Assembly: GCF_004684775.1 (NCBI RefSeq)
Contig: NZ_SRIC01000027.1
Coordinates: forward strand, 1 to 50,643
Direction: 5' to 3'
Length of the DNA: 50,643 nt
DNA from: Streptomyces sp. MZ04
GTDB taxonomy: Bacteria; Actinomycetota; Actinomycetes; Streptomycetales; Streptomycetaceae
Position numbers and translations under genes: made by a program. How positions within the stretch are numbered: position 1 is the stretch's first letter; every line of letters starts with the position of its first letter. The notes under the pieces were generated by a model, which was given only the letters and a program-made list of their open reading frames with translations, did not search any database and was not told the DNA's origin. Below are positions 26,898 through 37,213 of this stretch, in pieces.

Positions 26898-28922
26898 TCA
26901 GCTCTCGGGTCGGTCCTCAGGGGCCTTCTCGAGGGACTGGGCCTCCGTCGCGCCGGCAGTGACCGCCGACGTGCCGTTCGCACCGTTCGTCAGCGACAGC
27001 TCCCGGGGGGAGAGCACCGGCGGGCGGGTCGAGGGCGTACGCCGCGAGGAACCGGTCCACGCCGGGCGGGCCGGGCGCTTCACGATGCCGGCGAAGGCCT
27101 CGGCGATCTGCTCCTTGTTGAGCGTCTCCTTCTCGAGGAGCTGGAGGACCAGGTTGTCGAGAACGTCGCGGTTCTCGACGAGGATCTCCCAGGCCTCGTT
27201 GTGCGCGGTCTCGATGAGCTTCTTGACCTCTTCGTCGACGAGCGCCGCGACCTCTTCCGAGTAGTCACGCTGGTGTGCCATCTCGCGCCCCAGGAACGGC
27301 TCGGTGTTGTCGCCGCCGAACTTGATCGCGCCGAGCCGCTCGGTCATGCCGTACTGCGTGACCATGGCCCGCGCGGTCGCGGTCGCCTTCTCGATGTCGT
27401 TCGCCGCGCCCGTCGTCGGGTCGTGGAAGACGAGCTCCTCGGCCGCGCGCCCGCCCAGCATGTACGCGAGCTGGTCGAGCATCTCGTTGCGCGTGGTCGA
27501 GTACTTGTCCTCCTCGGGCAGGACCATGGTGTAACCCAGGGCCCGGCCGCGCGACAGGATCGTGATCTTGTGGACCGGGTCCGAGTTCGGAGACGCCGCC
27601 GCGACCAGGGCGTGTCCGCCCTCGTGGTACGCGGTGATCTTCTTCTCCTTGTCGGACATGATCCGGGTCCGCTTCTGCGGGCCCGCGACGACTCGGTCGA
27701 TCGCCTCGTCGAGCGAGTGGTTGTCGACCAGCTTCTTGTCGCTGCGCGCCGTGAGGAGCGCCGCTTCATTCAGCACGTTCGCCAGGTCGGCACCCGTGAA
27801 GCCGGGTGTACGCCGGGCCACCGCGCCCAGGTCGACGTCCGGGGCGACCGGCTTGCCCTTCTGGTGAACCTTGAGGATCTCCAGACGGCCCTGCATGTCC
27901 GGGCGGTCGACCGCGATCTGGCGGTCGAAACGGCCGGGGCGAAGCAGCGCCGGGTCGAGGATGTCGGGCCGGTTCGTGGCGGCGATCAGGATGACGCCGC
28001 CCTTCACGTCGAAGCCGTCCATCTCGACGAGCAGCTGGTTGAGCGTCTGCTCGCGCTCGTCGTGGCCACCGCCGAGACCGGCGCCGCGGTGACGACCCAC
28101 CGCGTCGATCTCGTCGACGAAGACGATCGCCGGGGCGTTCGCCTTGGCCTGCTCGAAGAGGTCACGCACACGCGAGGCACCGACACCGACGAACATCTCG
28201 ACGAAGTCGGAACCGGAGATCGAGTAGAAGGGGACGCCCGCCTCGCCCGCGACGGCGCGCGCGAGCAGCGTCTTGCCCGTACCGGGCGGGCCGTAGAGCA
28301 GCACACCCTTGGGGATCTTGGCGCCGACGGCCTGGAACTTGGCCGGCTCCTGGAGGAACTCCTTGATCTCGTGGAGTTCTTCGACGGCCTCGTCGGCCCC
28401 CGCCACATCGGAGAAGGTCGTCTTCGGGGTGTCCTTGGTGATGAGCTTCGCCTTGGACTTCCCGAACTGCATGACCCGGGAGCCGCCGCCCTGCATCTGA
28501 TTCATCAGGAACAGGAAGACGACGACGATGAGGACGAAGGGGAGCAGGGAAAGAAGGATGCCGACGAACGGGTTCTGCTTCGACGGCGAGACGGTGTAAC
28601 CGTCCGGGATCTTCTTGTCCTGGAACTTCTCCTGCAAGGTGTCGGCGATGGCGACGCCCTGGTCGCCGATGTAGCTCGCCTGGATCTTGCTGCTGTCCTT
28701 GACCTTCTGGCCATCCTTGAGCTCGACCTTGATGGTCTGCTCGTCACCGGTGGTGATCTTGGCGGACTCGACCTTGTCGTCGTTGATCGCCTGCACCACT
28801 TGGCCGGTGTCAACCGTCTTGTAGCCGCCGGACGAACCGACGACCTGCATCAACACGACCACGGCAAGGACGGCCAGCACGATCCACATGACTGGCCCAC
28901 GGAAGTATCGCTTCACGTCCAT
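26898..28922 (-). CDS. ftsH: ATP-dependent zinc metalloprotease FtsH
   Basis: Membrane-bound AAA+ protease that degrades misfolded and regulatory proteins. The product is about 674 residues from ATG 28922 (MDVKRYFRG); an in-frame ATG at 28958 would add 12 residues and neither start has a good ribosome site. Helices at about 9-28 and 120-140 flank the periplasmic domain; then Walker A GPPGTGKT (211-218), Walker [10 protein letters not shown], the SRH region and the zinc motif HEGGH. The C-terminus is a long low-complexity tail. It lies after hpt and before the strong terminator. Confidence 0.95.
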   Translation of the reverse strand: MDVKRYFRGPVMWIVLAVLAVVVLMQVVGSSGGYKTVDTGQVVQAINDDKVESAKITTGDEQTIKVELKDGQKVKDSSKIQASYIGDQGVAIADTLQEKFQDKKIPDGYTVSPSKQNPFVGILLSLLPFVLIVVVFLFLMNQMQGGGSRVMQFGKSKAKLITKDTPKTTFSDVAGADEAVEELHEIKEFLQEPAKFQAVGAKIPKGVLLYGPPGTGKTLLARAVAGEAGVPFYSISGSDFVEMFVGVGASRVRDLFEQAKANAPAIVFVDEIDAVGRHRGAGLGGGHDEREQTLNQLLVEMDGFDVKGGVILIAATNRPDILDPALLRPGRFDRQIAVDRPDMQGRLEILKVHQKGKPVAPDVDLGAVARRTPGFTGADLANVLNEAALLTARSDKKLVDNHSLDEAIDRVVAGPQKRTRIMSDKEKKITAYHEGGHALVAAASPNSDPVHKITILSRGRALGYTMVLPEEDKYSTTRNEMLDQLAYMLGGRAAEELVFHDPTTGAANDIEKATATARAMVTQYGMTERLGAIKFGGDNTEPFLGREMAHQRDYSEEVAALVDEEVKKLIETAHNEAWEILVENRDVLDNLVLQLLEKETLNKEQIAEAFAGIVKRPARPAWTGSSRRTPSTRPPVLSPRELSLTNGANGTSAVTAGATEAQSLEKAPEDRPES

Positions 28923-29138
28923 CCATACGGAGCGATGACGCCCCGTCCCTCCTGCCATAGTGAGTTTGATAAAGGCTGTTCTTCGGACGGTACCCCAGCA
29001 TTGTCACCCGAAGCCGCACGGGGACGGCTGACAAACCCGTCTTCGCATGCTCCAACGCCGGGAAACGGGTGAGGGTTCCCGGCCGTCTCAGTGGAGTTGG
29101 CCGGGAGGCCGGGGTTCAGCCGTCGAGGGGCAAAACGT

Positions 29139-29699
29139 TCAGCCGCCGTAGACGTGCGGAGCGAGCGTTCCGACGAACGGCAGGTTGCGGTACTTCTCCG
29201 CGTAGTCCAGGCCGTACCCGATGACGAACTCGTTCGGGATGTCGAAGCCGACCCACTCCACGTCGATCGCGACCTTCGCCGCCTCCGGCTTGCGAAGGAG
29301 CGTGCACACCTTCAGCGACGCGGGCTCGCGCGAGCCGAGGTTGGAGAGCAGCCAGGACAGCGTCAGACCGGAGTCGATGATGTCCTCGACGATCAGGACG
29401 TGCTTGCCCTTGATGTCGGTGTCCAGGTCCTTGAGGATCCGCACCACACCGGAGGACTGGGTGCCCGCGCCGTACGAGGACACCGCCATCCAGTCCATCG
29501 TGAGCGGGGTGGACAGCGCACGCGCCAGGTCCGCCATGACCATCACGGCCCCCTTGAGGACTCCGACGATCAGCAGGTCCTTGCCCGCGTACTCCGCGTC
29601 GATCTTCGCGGCCAGCTCAGCCAGCTTCGCGTCGATCTCTTCCTTGGTGATGAGCACCGACTGAAGGTCGGTGCCCATGTCTTTCGCGTCCACCCGCAT
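29139..29699 (-). CDS. hpt: hypoxanthine phosphoribosyltransferase
   Basis: Salvages hypoxanthine (and guanine) with PRPP to IMP/GMP. The 186-residue protein begins [15 protein letters not shown] at ATG 29699; a GTG directly before it is in frame. The PRPP-binding loop is [18 protein letters not shown], preceded by [16 protein letters not shown], with [17 protein letters not shown] near the end. tilS-hpt-ftsH is a widely conserved gene order in Gram-positive bacteria and is kept here with short gaps. Confidence 0.95.
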   Translation of the reverse strand: MRVDAKDMGTDLQSVLITKEEIDAKLAELAAKIDAEYAGKDLLIVGVLKGAVMVMADLARALSTPLTMDWMAVSSYGAGTQSSGVVRILKDLDTDIKGKHVLIVEDIIDSGLTLSWLLSNLGSREPASLKVCTLLRKPEAAKVAIDVEWVGFDIPNEFVIGYGLDYAEKYRNLPFVGTLAPHVYGG

Positions 29700-29750
29700 C
29701 ACTTTCGGTCGTCCGTCACACCGGCTGCTCGGGGACCAGGGTCCCCTCGG

Positions 29751-30824
29751 TCAACAGCCTTGCCGGATAACCAGTCTGCCACCCTGGCGCTGAGCCACGA
29801 CTTTGCCCGGCAGATTGATGGCTCCCTGACCGCGCCAGCCGGTGATCAGCCGGTCGATCTCCTCGATGTGCCGGGCGAACAGCGCACCGGCCGGGGCGCC
29901 CGCCTCGATGGCGGCGCGGCGCACGATCCTGCGGCGTACGGCGGGCGGCAGGGCGTAGAGCTTGGCGCACTCCAGGAGTCCCGCGGCGTCCCGCACGGAG
30001 GCTTCGGCCTGCGCGGCCCAGTGGTCCAGGGCGTCGGCGTCGTCCCGGGACAACTGGGCCGTACGGGCGAGAGCCTCCACCACACCCTTGCCGAGCGCCT
30101 TCTCCAGGGCGGGCAGTCCTTCGTGCCGCAGCCGGGATCGGGTGTAGGCGGGGTCGGCGTTGTGCGGGTCGTCCCAGACGGGCAGCGACTGGACCATGCA
30201 GGCCTTGCGGGCGGTCTGCCGGTCGATGTGCAGGAACGGGCGGCGGTAGCGGCGATCGGCTCCGGGCCCGCCGGAGACGGCCGCCATCCCGGACAGGGAG
30301 CGGATGCCGGAGCCGCGGGCGAGGCCGAGCAGCACGGTCTCCGCCTGGTCGTCGCGGGTGTGGCCGAGCAGGATCGCGGCGGCGCCGTGGCGCTCGGCGG
30401 CGGCGTCGAGTGCGGCGTACCGCGCGTCGCGGGCCGCGGCTTCGGGGCCGCCGTCCCTGCCGACGTCCACGGCGACGGACTCGATGGGGTCGAGGCCGAG
30501 CGCGGTGAGGCGGGTGACGACCTCGGCGGCGCGCAGAGCGGAGCCGTCCTGCAGCCGGTGGTCGACGGTGACGCCGCCGGCGCGGATGCCGAGCTTGGGT
30601 GCCTCGAAGGCGAGGGCGGAGGCGAGCGCCATGGAGTCGGCGCCGCCGGAGCATGCGACGAGCACGAGTGGCGGAGCGGCCTGCTCGCGTGGAGGGTGGG
30701 AGGAGCTTGCGGGGACGTTGCTTGCGTGGACGTCGTGGGAGCTGCGCTGTACGTCGGTCAGTACGTCGTGGAGTACGCGGCGGACCGCCAGGCGTATCGC
30801 CGCGACCGCAGGATGGGGACCCAT
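29751..30824 (-). CDS. tilS: tRNA(Ile)-lysidine synthase
   Basis: Modifies C34 of the CAU-anticodon tRNA-Ile to lysidine, so that it reads AUA; essential in most bacteria. The 357-residue protein has the PP-loop ATP-pyrophosphatase motif [11 protein letters not shown] (SGGADS at 59-64), [28 protein letters not shown] and a shortened C-terminal domain. ATG 30824 has GAAGGGAA upstream. The N-terminal ~50 residues before the PP-loop form a low-complexity extension ([11 protein letters not shown]). Confidence 0.93.
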   Translation of the reverse strand: MGPHPAVAAIRLAVRRVLHDVLTDVQRSSHDVHASNVPASSSHPPREQAAPPLVLVACSGGADSMALASALAFEAPKLGIRAGGVTVDHRLQDGSALRAAEVVTRLTALGLDPIESVAVDVGRDGGPEAAARDARYAALDAAAERHGAAAILLGHTRDDQAETVLLGLARGSGIRSLSGMAAVSGGPGADRRYRRPFLHIDRQTARKACMVQSLPVWDDPHNADPAYTRSRLRHEGLPALEKALGKGVVEALARTAQLSRDDADALDHWAAQAEASVRDAAGLLECAKLYALPPAVRRRIVRRAAIEAGAPAGALFARHIEEIDRLITGWRGQGAINLPGKVVAQRQGGRLVIRQGC

Positions 30825-31048
30825 GTCCGGTTCCCTTCATGAAGTTCGGGGGTGAGCCTCGGACCTGTCACTCAGGACCGCTCAGGAGATCGGGCCTCAG
30901 TCAGACCTCACGAGGTTAGTCACTCAGAGTGTGTCGATGGTGACAGAACCGAGCCGTTCCCCGAGCATTGCACGCCTACCCATGGCTCACGGTCCCTCGG
31001 ACGGGTGATTGCGGGGGCGTTCTCCTGCCATCGGCCGCATCCAGTCCC

Positions 31049-32170
31049 TCACTCTCCCTTACGGTGCACCCTCGCGACCCAGTCCGCCGGTTTGGCGATC
31101 TCCGCCTTGGTGGGCAGGGTGTTCGGCGAAGTCCACACCCGGTTGAAGCCGTCCATTCCGACCTCGCCGACGACGGCTCGGACGAAACGCTCGCCGTCCC
31201 GGTATTGGCGCAATTTCGCGTCGAGGCCGAGCAGCTTGCGCAGGGCCTGGTCGAGGCGGCTCGCCCCGCGTGCGCGGCGCTGCTGGAACTTCTCACGGAT
31301 CTCGCCGACCGACGGCACCACGTCGGGTCCCACGCCGTCCATCACGAAGTCCGCGTGGCCCTCAAGGAGCGACATGACGGCCGTCAGGCGGGCGAGGATC
31401 TCCCGCTGGGCGGGGGTCTGGACGAGCTCGACGATGGAGCGGCCCCCGTCGTCCTCCTCGCCCTCGGGGCGGCCGCCGGCAAGCGACTGGGCGGCTTCCC
31501 TGATGCGCTCCAGGAACGTCATCGGGTCGACGTCGGTCTCGGAGAGGAATGACTGGATCTCCCCCTCCAGGTGGTCGCGCAGCCAGGGCACGGCGGAGAA
31601 CTGGGTGCGGTGCGTCTCCTCGTGCAGGCAGACCCAGAGCCTGAAGTCGTGGGGATCCACGTCCAGTTCGCGCTCCACGTGCACGATGTTCGGCGCCACG
31701 AGGAGGAGCCTGCCGCCGCCGTTCTCCCCCGCAGGGAGGTCGCGGGTGGCCGGGGCGAAGGTCTCGTACTGCCCGAGGACGCGTGAGGCGAGGAACGAGA
31801 GCAGCATGCCCAGCTCGACGCCGGTCACCTTGCCGCCGACCGCGCCGAGCATGGCGCCGCCGGGGCCGGGGCCGCGCCGGTCCTGCATCTTGTCGAGCAG
31901 GGGCTTGAGGATCTCCCGGAATCCCGCGACGTTCGCCCGGATCCAGCCGGCCCGGTCGACGACGAGCACCGGGGTGTCATGCATGTCGCCCGTCCCCATC
32001 CGGGTGAAGGAACGGACGTGCTCCTCCGAGGACTTGGCGTGTTCGCGGAGCTCGGCGACGATGGCCCGCGCCTCGTCCCGGCTCACTTCTGGACCCGGCC
32101 GCACGAGCCGGGTCGCGGTCGCCACCGCGAGATTCCAGTCGACCATCTCCGCACCACCGATGCTCGTCAT
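31049..32170 (-). CDS. DUF2342 zinc-dependent metalloprotease (coenzyme F420-associated family)
   Basis: The 373-residue protein starts MTSIGGAEMVDWNLAVATATRL. The zinc motif is HEETH at 183-187 in WVCLHEETHRTQF, with a downstream EGHADFVMDGVG that can supply the third ligand. The family is described as a zincin linked by its distribution to coenzyme F420, and its substrate is unknown; both statements are from memory. TACCGT lies six bases before ATG 32170, suggesting a leaderless transcript. It sits between dacB and tilS in this minus-strand group. Confidence 0.88.
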   Translation of the reverse strand: MTSIGGAEMVDWNLAVATATRLVRPGPEVSRDEARAIVAELREHAKSSEEHVRSFTRMGTGDMHDTPVLVVDRAGWIRANVAGFREILKPLLDKMQDRRGPGPGGAMLGAVGGKVTGVELGMLLSFLASRVLGQYETFAPATRDLPAGENGGGRLLLVAPNIVHVERELDVDPHDFRLWVCLHEETHRTQFSAVPWLRDHLEGEIQSFLSETDVDPMTFLERIREAAQSLAGGRPEGEEDDGGRSIVELVQTPAQREILARLTAVMSLLEGHADFVMDGVGPDVVPSVGEIREKFQQRRARGASRLDQALRKLLGLDAKLRQYRDGERFVRAVVGEVGMDGFNRVWTSPNTLPTKAEIAKPADWVARVHRKGE

Positions 32171-32176
32171 GCGTCA

Positions 32177-32182
32177 ACGGTA
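32177..32182 (-). promoter_or_regulatory. -10 box of the metalloprotease gene (leaderless geometry)
   Basis: TACCGT on the minus strand is six bases before ATG 32170. Confidence 0.5.
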
Positions 32183-32295
32183 CGTGGTCGTGTCCGGCTG
32201 CGGAGGAGGTTGACCCCCCGAGGTTTCCCGGCTCGAGCCCCTAAGGGCTCACTGGAAGTGCCGTGCTGCGTCGTCGGGCAGCTGCGGCTCTGTCG

Positions 32296-32353
32296 TGGCT
32301 TGTCGCGGCCGCGCGGCGGAGCCGCATATCGACACAGCCCCGCGCCCCTTCGG
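32296..32353. repeat. dispersed Streptomyces intergenic repeat, copy 2 (inverted)
   Basis: Read on the minus strand it matches copy 1 at 14821: GGGGCGCGGGGCTGT, then a near-identical ATGCGGCTCCGCCGCG core and a CGCGACAAGCC tail. It lies between dacB and the metalloprotease gene. Confidence 0.75.
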
Positions 32354-32370
32354 GACGCTACCCGGCGGCG

Positions 32371-33921
32371 CTACCTGCACCCGCACCCCGCCACCGCCGA
32401 CGCCATTCCGTCCAGTGCCGCCTGTGCCGCCTTCGGGTCCGTCGTGCCCGTGGTCATGAAGGCGAAGACCAGGAGGCGGCCGTCCGCGTCCACGACCGTG
32501 CCCGCGAGGGTGTTCACGCCCGTGAGGGTGCCGGTCTTGGCGCGTACGACGCCGGTGCCCGGGGAGTCCTTGGGGTAGCGGTCGACCAGCGTGCCCGTGA
32601 AGCCGGCCACGGGGAGGCCTGTGACCACCGAGCGCAGCTCGGGGTGGGCCGGGTCGGCGGCGCGGTCGAGGAGCGCCGCGAGCAGCTCGGCGGAGATCCG
32701 GTCGGCCCGGTCGAGGCCGCTGCCGTCGGCGAACTTCGCTCCGGCGAGCGGCAGCCGGACCTTGCCGAGCTGGGCGCCGATCGCCTTGGACGCGCCGTCG
32801 AAGCTCGCGGGCTCCTTCGCGGCGAGCGCCGTCTGGCGGGCCAGGGCCTCCGCGATGTCGTTGTCGCTGTGCGTCAGCATGCGCTCGACCAGGGACGAGA
32901 GCGGCGGGGACTCGACCTTGGCGAGGGATTCCGCCCGGCCTGACGCCTTCGCCGGGCCGGGGTCCTTCTTCGTCTCGATGCCGTGGTCCTTCAGGAGGTC
33001 CGCGAACTTCTTCGCCGCGTCCTTCGCCGGGTCGCCCGAGCGCGGGGCGGGCCCGCTCGCTGAGTCGTCGAGGCGGCCCTCGTCGGCCATCAGGGCGCTG
33101 ACCGGGGAGAGGTTCTCGTTCGGCCCGATGGGGTGCTGCGAAGGCCCGGCGTACAGCGAGGTGTCGTACGACAGGGTCACCTTGTCGGCGCCGCGGTCCT
33201 TCAGGGCGCGCGCGGTGTCCTCGGCCAGCTCGCGCAGGCTCGCCGAGCTCCCCGCGTACGGGCCGTCCTTGCGGGCGGTGAGCGTGGGATCGCCGCCGCC
33301 GACCAGGACGACGTCCTTCGAGTCCGGCTCGATGACCGCCTTCGTGGCGATGCGGTGGTCCGCGCCGGCGGCCGTCAGCGCCGCCACCGCCGTGGCGATC
33401 TTGGTGGTGGACGCGGGCGTCAGGGTCTCGCCCACGCCCTTGCCGTAGACCCGCTCCCCGGTGTCCGCGTCGACGACGACGGCCGAGTGGTCGGGGCCGA
33501 GGGCCTTGTCCTTCATGAGCGGGTCGAGGACCCCCGCGAGCGCCTTCCCGTTCGGCACGGGCGCCGCCCCGCCCTTCGCGGAACCGGCGGGAGCGCCGAG
33601 CCCGCTGAGTACGGAAGGGGCGCTCGGGGCGCTTTCGGGCGCTCGTCCCGAGGTGCCCGCGCCGTGATCTGCGCCACCCCCGGCCTCCCGAGAAGCGGCC
33701 CAGTCACGCTCGGCCGTACGCTGACCGGAGGAGTCCCAAGGGCCCGCGGCGGCCACCGCCCCGGCCGCGATCGCGAGTCCGACAGTGGCGGCACCCGCCG
33801 TGACCTGCCAGGTCTTGAGTTTCGCAGGAGATTTGAGAGCGCCGTGGAGCTGGGCCGCCGAAGGCCTCGGAAGCCTTCTCAATAGCTGCCGGGTCTGCTG
33901 CCAAGGCTTGAGTTCAGGCAC
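32371..33921 (-). CDS. dacB: D-alanyl-D-alanine carboxypeptidase/endopeptidase (PBP4 / peptidase S13)
   Basis: The 516-residue low-molecular-weight penicillin-binding protein of class C trims peptidoglycan peptides outside the membrane. Serine-protease motifs are complete: STTK at 171-174 (catalytic S171), SDN in MLTHSDNDIAEAL near 355, and KTGTL near 470. A single N-terminal membrane segment (about 40-60) is followed by a Pro/Ser/Ala-rich linker to residue 125. The start is GTG 33921, with AAAGGGG about 12 bases upstream. It heads the minus-strand group that runs to folE. Confidence 0.93.
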   Translation of the reverse strand: MPELKPWQQTRQLLRRLPRPSAAQLHGALKSPAKLKTWQVTAGAATVGLAIAAGAVAAAGPWDSSGQRTAERDWAASREAGGGADHGAGTSGRAPESAPSAPSVLSGLGAPAGSAKGGAAPVPNGKALAGVLDPLMKDKALGPDHSAVVVDADTGERVYGKGVGETLTPASTTKIATAVAALTAAGADHRIATKAVIEPDSKDVVLVGGGDPTLTARKDGPYAGSSASLRELAEDTARALKDRGADKVTLSYDTSLYAGPSQHPIGPNENLSPVSALMADEGRLDDSASGPAPRSGDPAKDAAKKFADLLKDHGIETKKDPGPAKASGRAESLAKVESPPLSSLVERMLTHSDNDIAEALARQTALAAKEPASFDGASKAIGAQLGKVRLPLAGAKFADGSGLDRADRISAELLAALLDRAADPAHPELRSVVTGLPVAGFTGTLVDRYPKDSPGTGVVRAKTGTLTGVNTLAGTVVDADGRLLVFAFMTTGTTDPKAAQAALDGMASAVAGCGCR

Positions 33922-34006
33922 GACGACCAGCCCCTTTCGCGATCACACTTCTGCGTGAGGGACACTTAACCACCCGAAGTATGTGCTGATCATGGAGGAG
34001 CCACCC

Positions 34007-34495
34007 GTGGAGTTCGACGTCACCATCGAGATTCCGAAGGGTTCGCGGAACAAGTACGAGGTGGACCACGAGACCGGCCGGATCCGCCTGGACCGTCGCC
34101 TCTTCACGTCGACCAGTTACCCCGCGGACTACGGCTTCGTCGAGAACACCCTCGGCGAGGACGGTGACCCGCTGGACGCCCTCGTCATCCTGGACGAGCC
34201 GACCTTCCCGGGCTGCCTCATCAAGTGCCGCGCGATCGGCATGTTCCGGATGACCGACGAGGCGGGCGGCGACGACAAGCTGCTCTGCGTCCCGGCCTCC
34301 GACCCCCGCGTGGAGCACCTGCGCGACATCCACCACGTCTCCGAGTTCGACCGCCTGGAGATCCAGCACTTCTTCGAGGTCTACAAGGACCTGGAGCCCG
34401 GCAAGTCCGTCGAGGGCGCCGACTGGGTCGGCCGCGCGGACGCCGAGGCCGAGATCGAGAAGTCGTACAAGCGCGCCGAGGCCCAGGGTCACTGA
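34007..34495 (+). CDS. ppa: inorganic pyrophosphatase (family I)
   Basis: Hydrolyses pyrophosphate to two phosphates, pulling biosynthetic reactions forward. GTG 34007 ([18 protein letters not shown]) is chosen because GGAGGAG lies eight bases upstream; the frame is open to 33983. The 162-residue protein has the family signature DGDPLDALV with its acidic metal ligands, and DYGFVENT ahead of it. Divergent from dacB. A hairpin terminator follows at 34517. Confidence 0.95.
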   Translation: MEFDVTIEIPKGSRNKYEVDHETGRIRLDRRLFTSTSYPADYGFVENTLGEDGDPLDALVILDEPTFPGCLIKCRAIGMFRMTDEAGGDDKLLCVPASDPRVEHLRDIHHVSEFDRLEIQHFFEVYKDLEPGKSVEGADWVGRADAEAEIEKSYKRAEAQGH

Positions 34496-34516
34496 GCCGC
34501 TTCGCGATGCGCGTGG

Positions 34517-34551
34517 GCCGCGCGACTCCGCAAGGGGTCGCGCGGCTCTTT
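34517..34551 (+). terminator. terminator after ppa
   Basis: GCCGCGCGAC and GTCGCGCGGC form a perfect 10-bp stem (34517-34526 and 34537-34546), followed by TCTTTC. Confidence 0.85.
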
Positions 34552-34677
34552 CGTGCACCTGTGCGCATACTGAGTCGTGAGACCTCAAGCATCAATTGAG
34601 GAACCACGACAGAGAAAAACCACGTCCGCGAGAGCGGCGCCGGTTTAGGCGCAAAGAGGTGAGTGAGGCAGAAGTAA

Positions 34678-36348
34678 GTGGCTGAAGAGGATGCGGAAGA
34701 CCGCAAGCCACAGTCGGACGAGGCACACAGCGCGTTCACCCAGCCCACCGGTGTAGTGCCGCAGCCCCCGGTGCCCGAGGACGAGTCGCAGACGACGTCC
34801 GAGTTCGCGATCCCGACGGGTATGGCGAGCCCCTCGTCGACCCAGGAGACCGAGAAGTCGGCGTTCACCCCGCCGCACACCTACAGCGCCCGCAACGCGC
34901 CGTCGGCCTTCACGCCCCCGCACGGCATGCCCCTGGTGAAGCTCACCAAAGAAGTGCCCTGGCAGGACCAGATGCGCACGATGCTGCGCATGCCGGTGAC
35001 CGAACGGCCCACTCCGGAGGCGTCGCAGAGGCACGAGGACGACACCGGGCCCGCCGTGCCGCGCGTGCTCGACCTGACGCTGCGTATCGGCGAGCTGCTG
35101 CTCGCGGGCGGTGAGGGCGCCGAGGACGTGGAGGCGGCGATGTTCGCCGTCTGCCGCAGCTACGGCCTCGACCGCTGCGAGCCGACCGTGACGTTCACGC
35201 TGCTCTCGATCTCGCACCAGCCGTCCCTGGTGGAGGACCCGATCACGGCCTCCAGGACGGTACGCCGACGGGGCACCGACTACACGCGGCTCGCGGCGGT
35301 CTTCCAGCTGGTGGACGACATCAGCGACACGGACATCGAGGTCTCCCTGGAGGAGGCCTACCGGCGCCTCGCCGCGATCCGCCGTAACCGCCACCCCTAC
35401 CCCGGCTGGGCGCTGACGGCGGCGAGCGGACTGCTCGCGGGATCGGCATCCGTGCTCGTCGGCGGTGGCGCGCTGGTCTTCCTGGTCGCCGCGTTCGGCG
35501 CGATGCTCGGCGACCGGCTCGCCTGGCTGTGCGCGGGCCGCGGGCTTCCGGAGTTCTATCAGTTCGTGGGGGCCGCGATGCCGCCCGCCGCGATGGGCGT
35601 CACGCTCAGCCTCGTGCACTCCCAGGAGGTCAACGCGTCCGCGGTGATCACGGGTGGCCTCTTCGCCCTGATCCCGGGAAGAGCCCTGGTGGCCGGCGTC
35701 CAGGACGGTCTGACCGGCTACTACATCACCGCTGCCGCCCGCCTCCTGGAGGTCTGCTACCTCGTCGTGGGCATCGTCTGCGGCGTACTGCTCGTGCTGT
35801 CGCTCGGCGTGATGCTGGACGCGACGAGCCTGAAGCCGGAGACGGCGTTCGTGGCGACGGACTCGCGCCCGGTGATCCAGATCCTGGCGTCGATGGCGCT
35901 GAGTCTCGCCTTCGCGATCCTGCTCCAGCAGGAACGTCACACCGTGCTGATCGTGACCCTGAACGGCGGCATCGCCTGGGTCATGTTCGGCGCCCTCGCG
36001 CAGACGTCGCTCGAGCTCTCGCCGGTCGCGGCGACGGCGATCGCCGCCGGGCTCGTGGGCCTGTTCGGGCAGCTCTTCTCGCGCTACCGGTTCGCCTCTT
36101 CACTGCCGTACGTCACGGCGGCGATCGGCCCGCTGCTGCCCGGCAGCGCGACCTACTTCGGGCTGCTCGCCCTGGCCCAGAACGACATGACCACGGGCCT
36201 CAACTCGCTCACCAAGGCCGCCGCGACAGCCCTGGCCATCGCGATCGGCGTGAACCTGGGGAGCGAGATCTCCCGGCTGATCCTCAAGGTGCCGGGCGCG
36301 ACGTCCGCGGCGAACCGCCGCGCGGCCAAGCGGACGCGCGGCTTCTAG
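34678..36348 (+). CDS. threonine/serine exporter family protein (ThrE-like)
   Basis: The 556-residue protein has two ThrE parts: an N-terminal soluble DUF1212-type region (VLDLTLRIGELLLAGGEGAEDVEAAM, about 120-145) and about ten membrane helices from residue 240. It is expected to export threonine and serine by proton-motive force, as in Corynebacterium ThrE. Before the conserved part lies a ~110-residue cytoplasmic tail with four SAF-type repeats: SAFTQPTG, EFAIPTG, SAFTPPHT and SAFTPPHG. The start is GTG 34678 (GAGG nine bases upstream). A 6-bp inverted repeat (CCTCAA/TTGAGG, 34583-34601) lies 77 bp before it. Confidence 0.9.
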   Translation: MAEEDAEDRKPQSDEAHSAFTQPTGVVPQPPVPEDESQTTSEFAIPTGMASPSSTQETEKSAFTPPHTYSARNAPSAFTPPHGMPLVKLTKEVPWQDQMRTMLRMPVTERPTPEASQRHEDDTGPAVPRVLDLTLRIGELLLAGGEGAEDVEAAMFAVCRSYGLDRCEPTVTFTLLSISHQPSLVEDPITASRTVRRRGTDYTRLAAVFQLVDDISDTDIEVSLEEAYRRLAAIRRNRHPYPGWALTAASGLLAGSASVLVGGGALVFLVAAFGAMLGDRLAWLCAGRGLPEFYQFVGAAMPPAAMGVTLSLVHSQEVNASAVITGGLFALIPGRALVAGVQDGLTGYYITAAARLLEVCYLVVGIVCGVLLVLSLGVMLDATSLKPETAFVATDSRPVIQILASMALSLAFAILLQQERHTVLIVTLNGGIAWVMFGALAQTSLELSPVAATAIAAGLVGLFGQLFSRYRFASSLPYVTAAIGPLLPGSATYFGLLALAQNDMTTGLNSLTKAAATALAIAIGVNLGSEISRLILKVPGATSAANRRAAKRTRGF

Positions 36349-36372
36349 CGGCTCGGGGGTACGTGGAGCCGG

Positions 36373-37077
36373 TCAGCGCTTGGCGTGCCGGCCGCGCGGG
36401 GCCTGAGGGGCCTGGGGCGCCACTCCGGGGGCCTCGTCGCCGACAGCCCCCGCCTTCTTGGACTTGCTGCGCGCGCGCAGGAACTCGATCACGATCGGGA
36501 CCACCGAGATCAGGACGATCAGGATGAGGATCGCCTCGATGTTCTTGTGCACGAACTCGACGTTGCCGAGCCACGCGCCGAGCATCGTGACGCCGGCGCC
36601 CCACAGGACGCCACCGATGATGTTGAACGTGATGAACGAGCGGTACCGCATGCCGCTGACGCCGGCGATGATCGGCGTGAACGTGCGCACGATGGGCACG
36701 AAGCGGGCCAGGACCAGGGACTTCGGGCCGTACTTCTCGAAGAACTCGTGCGCCTTGACCACGTTCTCCTGCTTGAACAGCTTGGAGTCCGGGCGGTTGA
36801 AGAGCGAGGGGCCGACCTTCTTGCCGAAGAGGTAGCCCGCCTGGTCGCCGAGGATCGCGGCGACGCAGACGAGGACGACACAGAGCCAGAGCGGGAAGTC
36901 CAGCTGCTTCGTCGTGATCAGCAGGCCCGTCGTGAACAGCAGCGAGTCGCCCGGCAGGAAGAAGCCGATGAGCAGGCCGGACTCGGCGAAGACGATCGCG
37001 AGCAGGCCCCAGACCCCGAACGTGTTCAGGAGGTATTCCGCATCCAGCCAGCTTGGTCCGAGCGCAAGCGTCGTCAC
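36373..37077 (-). CDS. DedA-family membrane protein
   Basis: The 234-residue protein of the DedA/VTT family has ESGLLIGFFLPGDSLLFTTG near 32 and the conserved ARFVPIVRTFTPIIAGVSGM segment containing the essential-type arginines, with about five hydrophobic segments. DedA proteins help membrane homeostasis and carrier-lipid or phospholipid translocation. GTG 37077 has AGGAG nine bases upstream. The C-terminal tail is basic and Pro/Ala-rich. It converges on the exporter gene with a 24-bp gap. Confidence 0.92.
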   Translation of the reverse strand: MTTLALGPSWLDAEYLLNTFGVWGLLAIVFAESGLLIGFFLPGDSLLFTTGLLITTKQLDFPLWLCVVLVCVAAILGDQAGYLFGKKVGPSLFNRPDSKLFKQENVVKAHEFFEKYGPKSLVLARFVPIVRTFTPIIAGVSGMRYRSFITFNIIGGVLWGAGVTMLGAWLGNVEFVHKNIEAILILIVLISVVPIVIEFLRARSKSKKAGAVGDEAPGVAPQAPQAPRGRHAKR

Positions 37078-37213
37078 GGTTCCGGGCTCCTGAGGGTGAG
37101 AGGTCGATGCTGCGGGGACGGCCGCCCAAAGCTATCAACGCGAGGTGACGTGCCCAGGTTCCACTCCACTTCCCAGGGTGCACTGTGCGGCACCTGGGAC
37201 AAAGCTGTGTGCC

